14,477 bases of DNA from JBKBIP01 sp046297495 (GTDB lineage: Bacteria; Planctomycetota; Planctomycetia; Gemmatales; Gemmataceae): contig JBKBIP010000063.1 of the NCBI GenBank assembly GCA_046297495.1, forward strand, positions 1-14,477, given 5' to 3'. The notes under the pieces are model-generated. The model was not told the DNA's origin and did not search any database. It worked only from the letters and a program-made list of their open reading frames with translations. How positions within the stretch are numbered: position 1 is the first letter of the stretch; each line of letters opens with the position of its first letter. A program made the position numbers and the translations under genes. Below are positions 13,991-14,477 of this stretch, piece by piece.

Positions 13991-14477
13991 TTACTTCGCC
14001 CGTAGCTCTTTATACCTCGTCACCTCGTCGGGCTTGTCCAGGGCGGTGTACAGGGCGATCAGCCGGTCGAGGGCTTCGGGAATGCGTTGTTGCAGGGAGA
14101 GCCGGTCGGCGTTAGCCGCCGGTTTCTGGTCGAGACGCGTCTTCATCCCCTCGTAGCCCTTGAGCAGCAGCGGTTCGGCTTCGGCAGACTTCTTCTGGCC
14201 CAGCAATGCCTCGCCGAGCATGGACAGGGTGTTGAACGTGGTCCACGCCTCCGGCTGCGTCTTCTCGCGGATGGCCAGACTCTCGCGGAGCACGCTTTCG
14301 GCGTCGGTCCATTTCTCTTGGGTCAGCAGATTGAGCCCCAGGGCCGCCAGTTCACCGGCATAGCTGGGGGAGTCGGCTCCGGCACGCTGTTTGACCACGG
14401 GTAGCCATTGGCGCCGCCACTCTTCCGCCTTGGCGAACTGCTTGGCCGCTTCGTAGGCTCGGATCGTGTTGGGAACA
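13991..14477 (-). CDS. Tetratricopeptide repeat protein, C-terminal part (5' end beyond window)
   Basis: The last 161 residues of a longer protein, open to the right edge. At least three TPR-like helical pairs are visible, with kinesin-light-chain-type spacing: AYEAAKQFAKAEEW, then LGLNLLTQEKWTDAESVLRE, then LGEALLGQKKSAEAEPLLLK. The motif REKTQPEAWTTFNTLSMLG is characteristic of the C-terminal TPR block of many Gemmataceae proteins, often fused behind a serine/threonine kinase domain; the N-terminal part is not in view, so that fusion is only a guess. The tail ends in a helical ELRAK. The REPIN-like copy 2 lies 8 bp past the stop. Confidence 0.85.
   Translation of the reverse strand, partial: VPNTIRAYEAAKQFAKAEEWRRQWLPVVKQRAGADSPSYAGELAALGLNLLTQEKWTDAESVLRESLAIREKTQPEAWTTFNTLSMLGEALLGQKKSAEAEPLLLKGYEGMKTRLDQKPAANADRLSLQQRIPEALDRLIALYTALDKPDEVTRYKELRAK

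Overview
The window looks like chromosomal DNA of a planctomycete, most likely the Gemmataceae/Gemmatales branch. Grounds: high-GC coding sequence, a very large LptD-like protein with proline-rich linker, a threonyl-tRNA synthetase with a long insertion, a C-terminal tetratricopeptide block of the kind common in Gemmataceae, and long runs of genes with little classical operon structure. This assignment is inference from protein style; no 16S rRNA gene is present.

Layout. Positions 1-6431 hold four minus-strand genes, read right to left: an LptD/OstA-like outer-membrane assembly protein (6431-3147), a DgkA-family lipid kinase (2949-2569), an exported calcineurin-like phosphoesterase with a C-terminal beta-sandwich domain (2439-1165), and carA (1018 to beyond the left edge). 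A full-consensus TTGACA/TATAAT promoter sits upstream of lptD. A 403-bp divergent region (6432-6834) separates this block from a plus-strand three-gene cluster: a MEMO-family protein (6835-8046), an alpha/beta hydrolase overlapping it by four bases (8043-8960), and a short CbiX/SirB chelatase (9005-9412). An exported chalcone-isomerase-like protein (10051-9461, minus) converges on cbiX.

A 635-bp region without a gene (10052-10686) follows, with two plus-strand promoter candidates ahead of rpsR (bS18, 10687-10929) and thrS (11051-13294). A nested hairpin ending in six T lies between rpsR and thrS, directly before the thrS start.

The right end is the most unusual part. A palindromic element follows the thrS stop (13308-13394), then tRNA-Leu(GAG) with its own promoter and terminator-like hairpin, then a remnant that starts like a phage-type integrase, then a second inverted copy of the palindromic element (13890-13982, with perfect 29-bp arms), and finally the 3' end of a minus-strand TPR protein gene. 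The two palindromes share a 35-nt spacer (30 of 35 identical) and resemble REPINs (paired inverted REP sequences). Each lies within about 15 bp of a stop codon. This suggests a tRNA-associated integration site that decayed and was colonised by non-autonomous repeats.

Most genes are housekeeping or envelope functions. I saw no CRISPR array, no rRNA, no intact transposase and no clear defence system.
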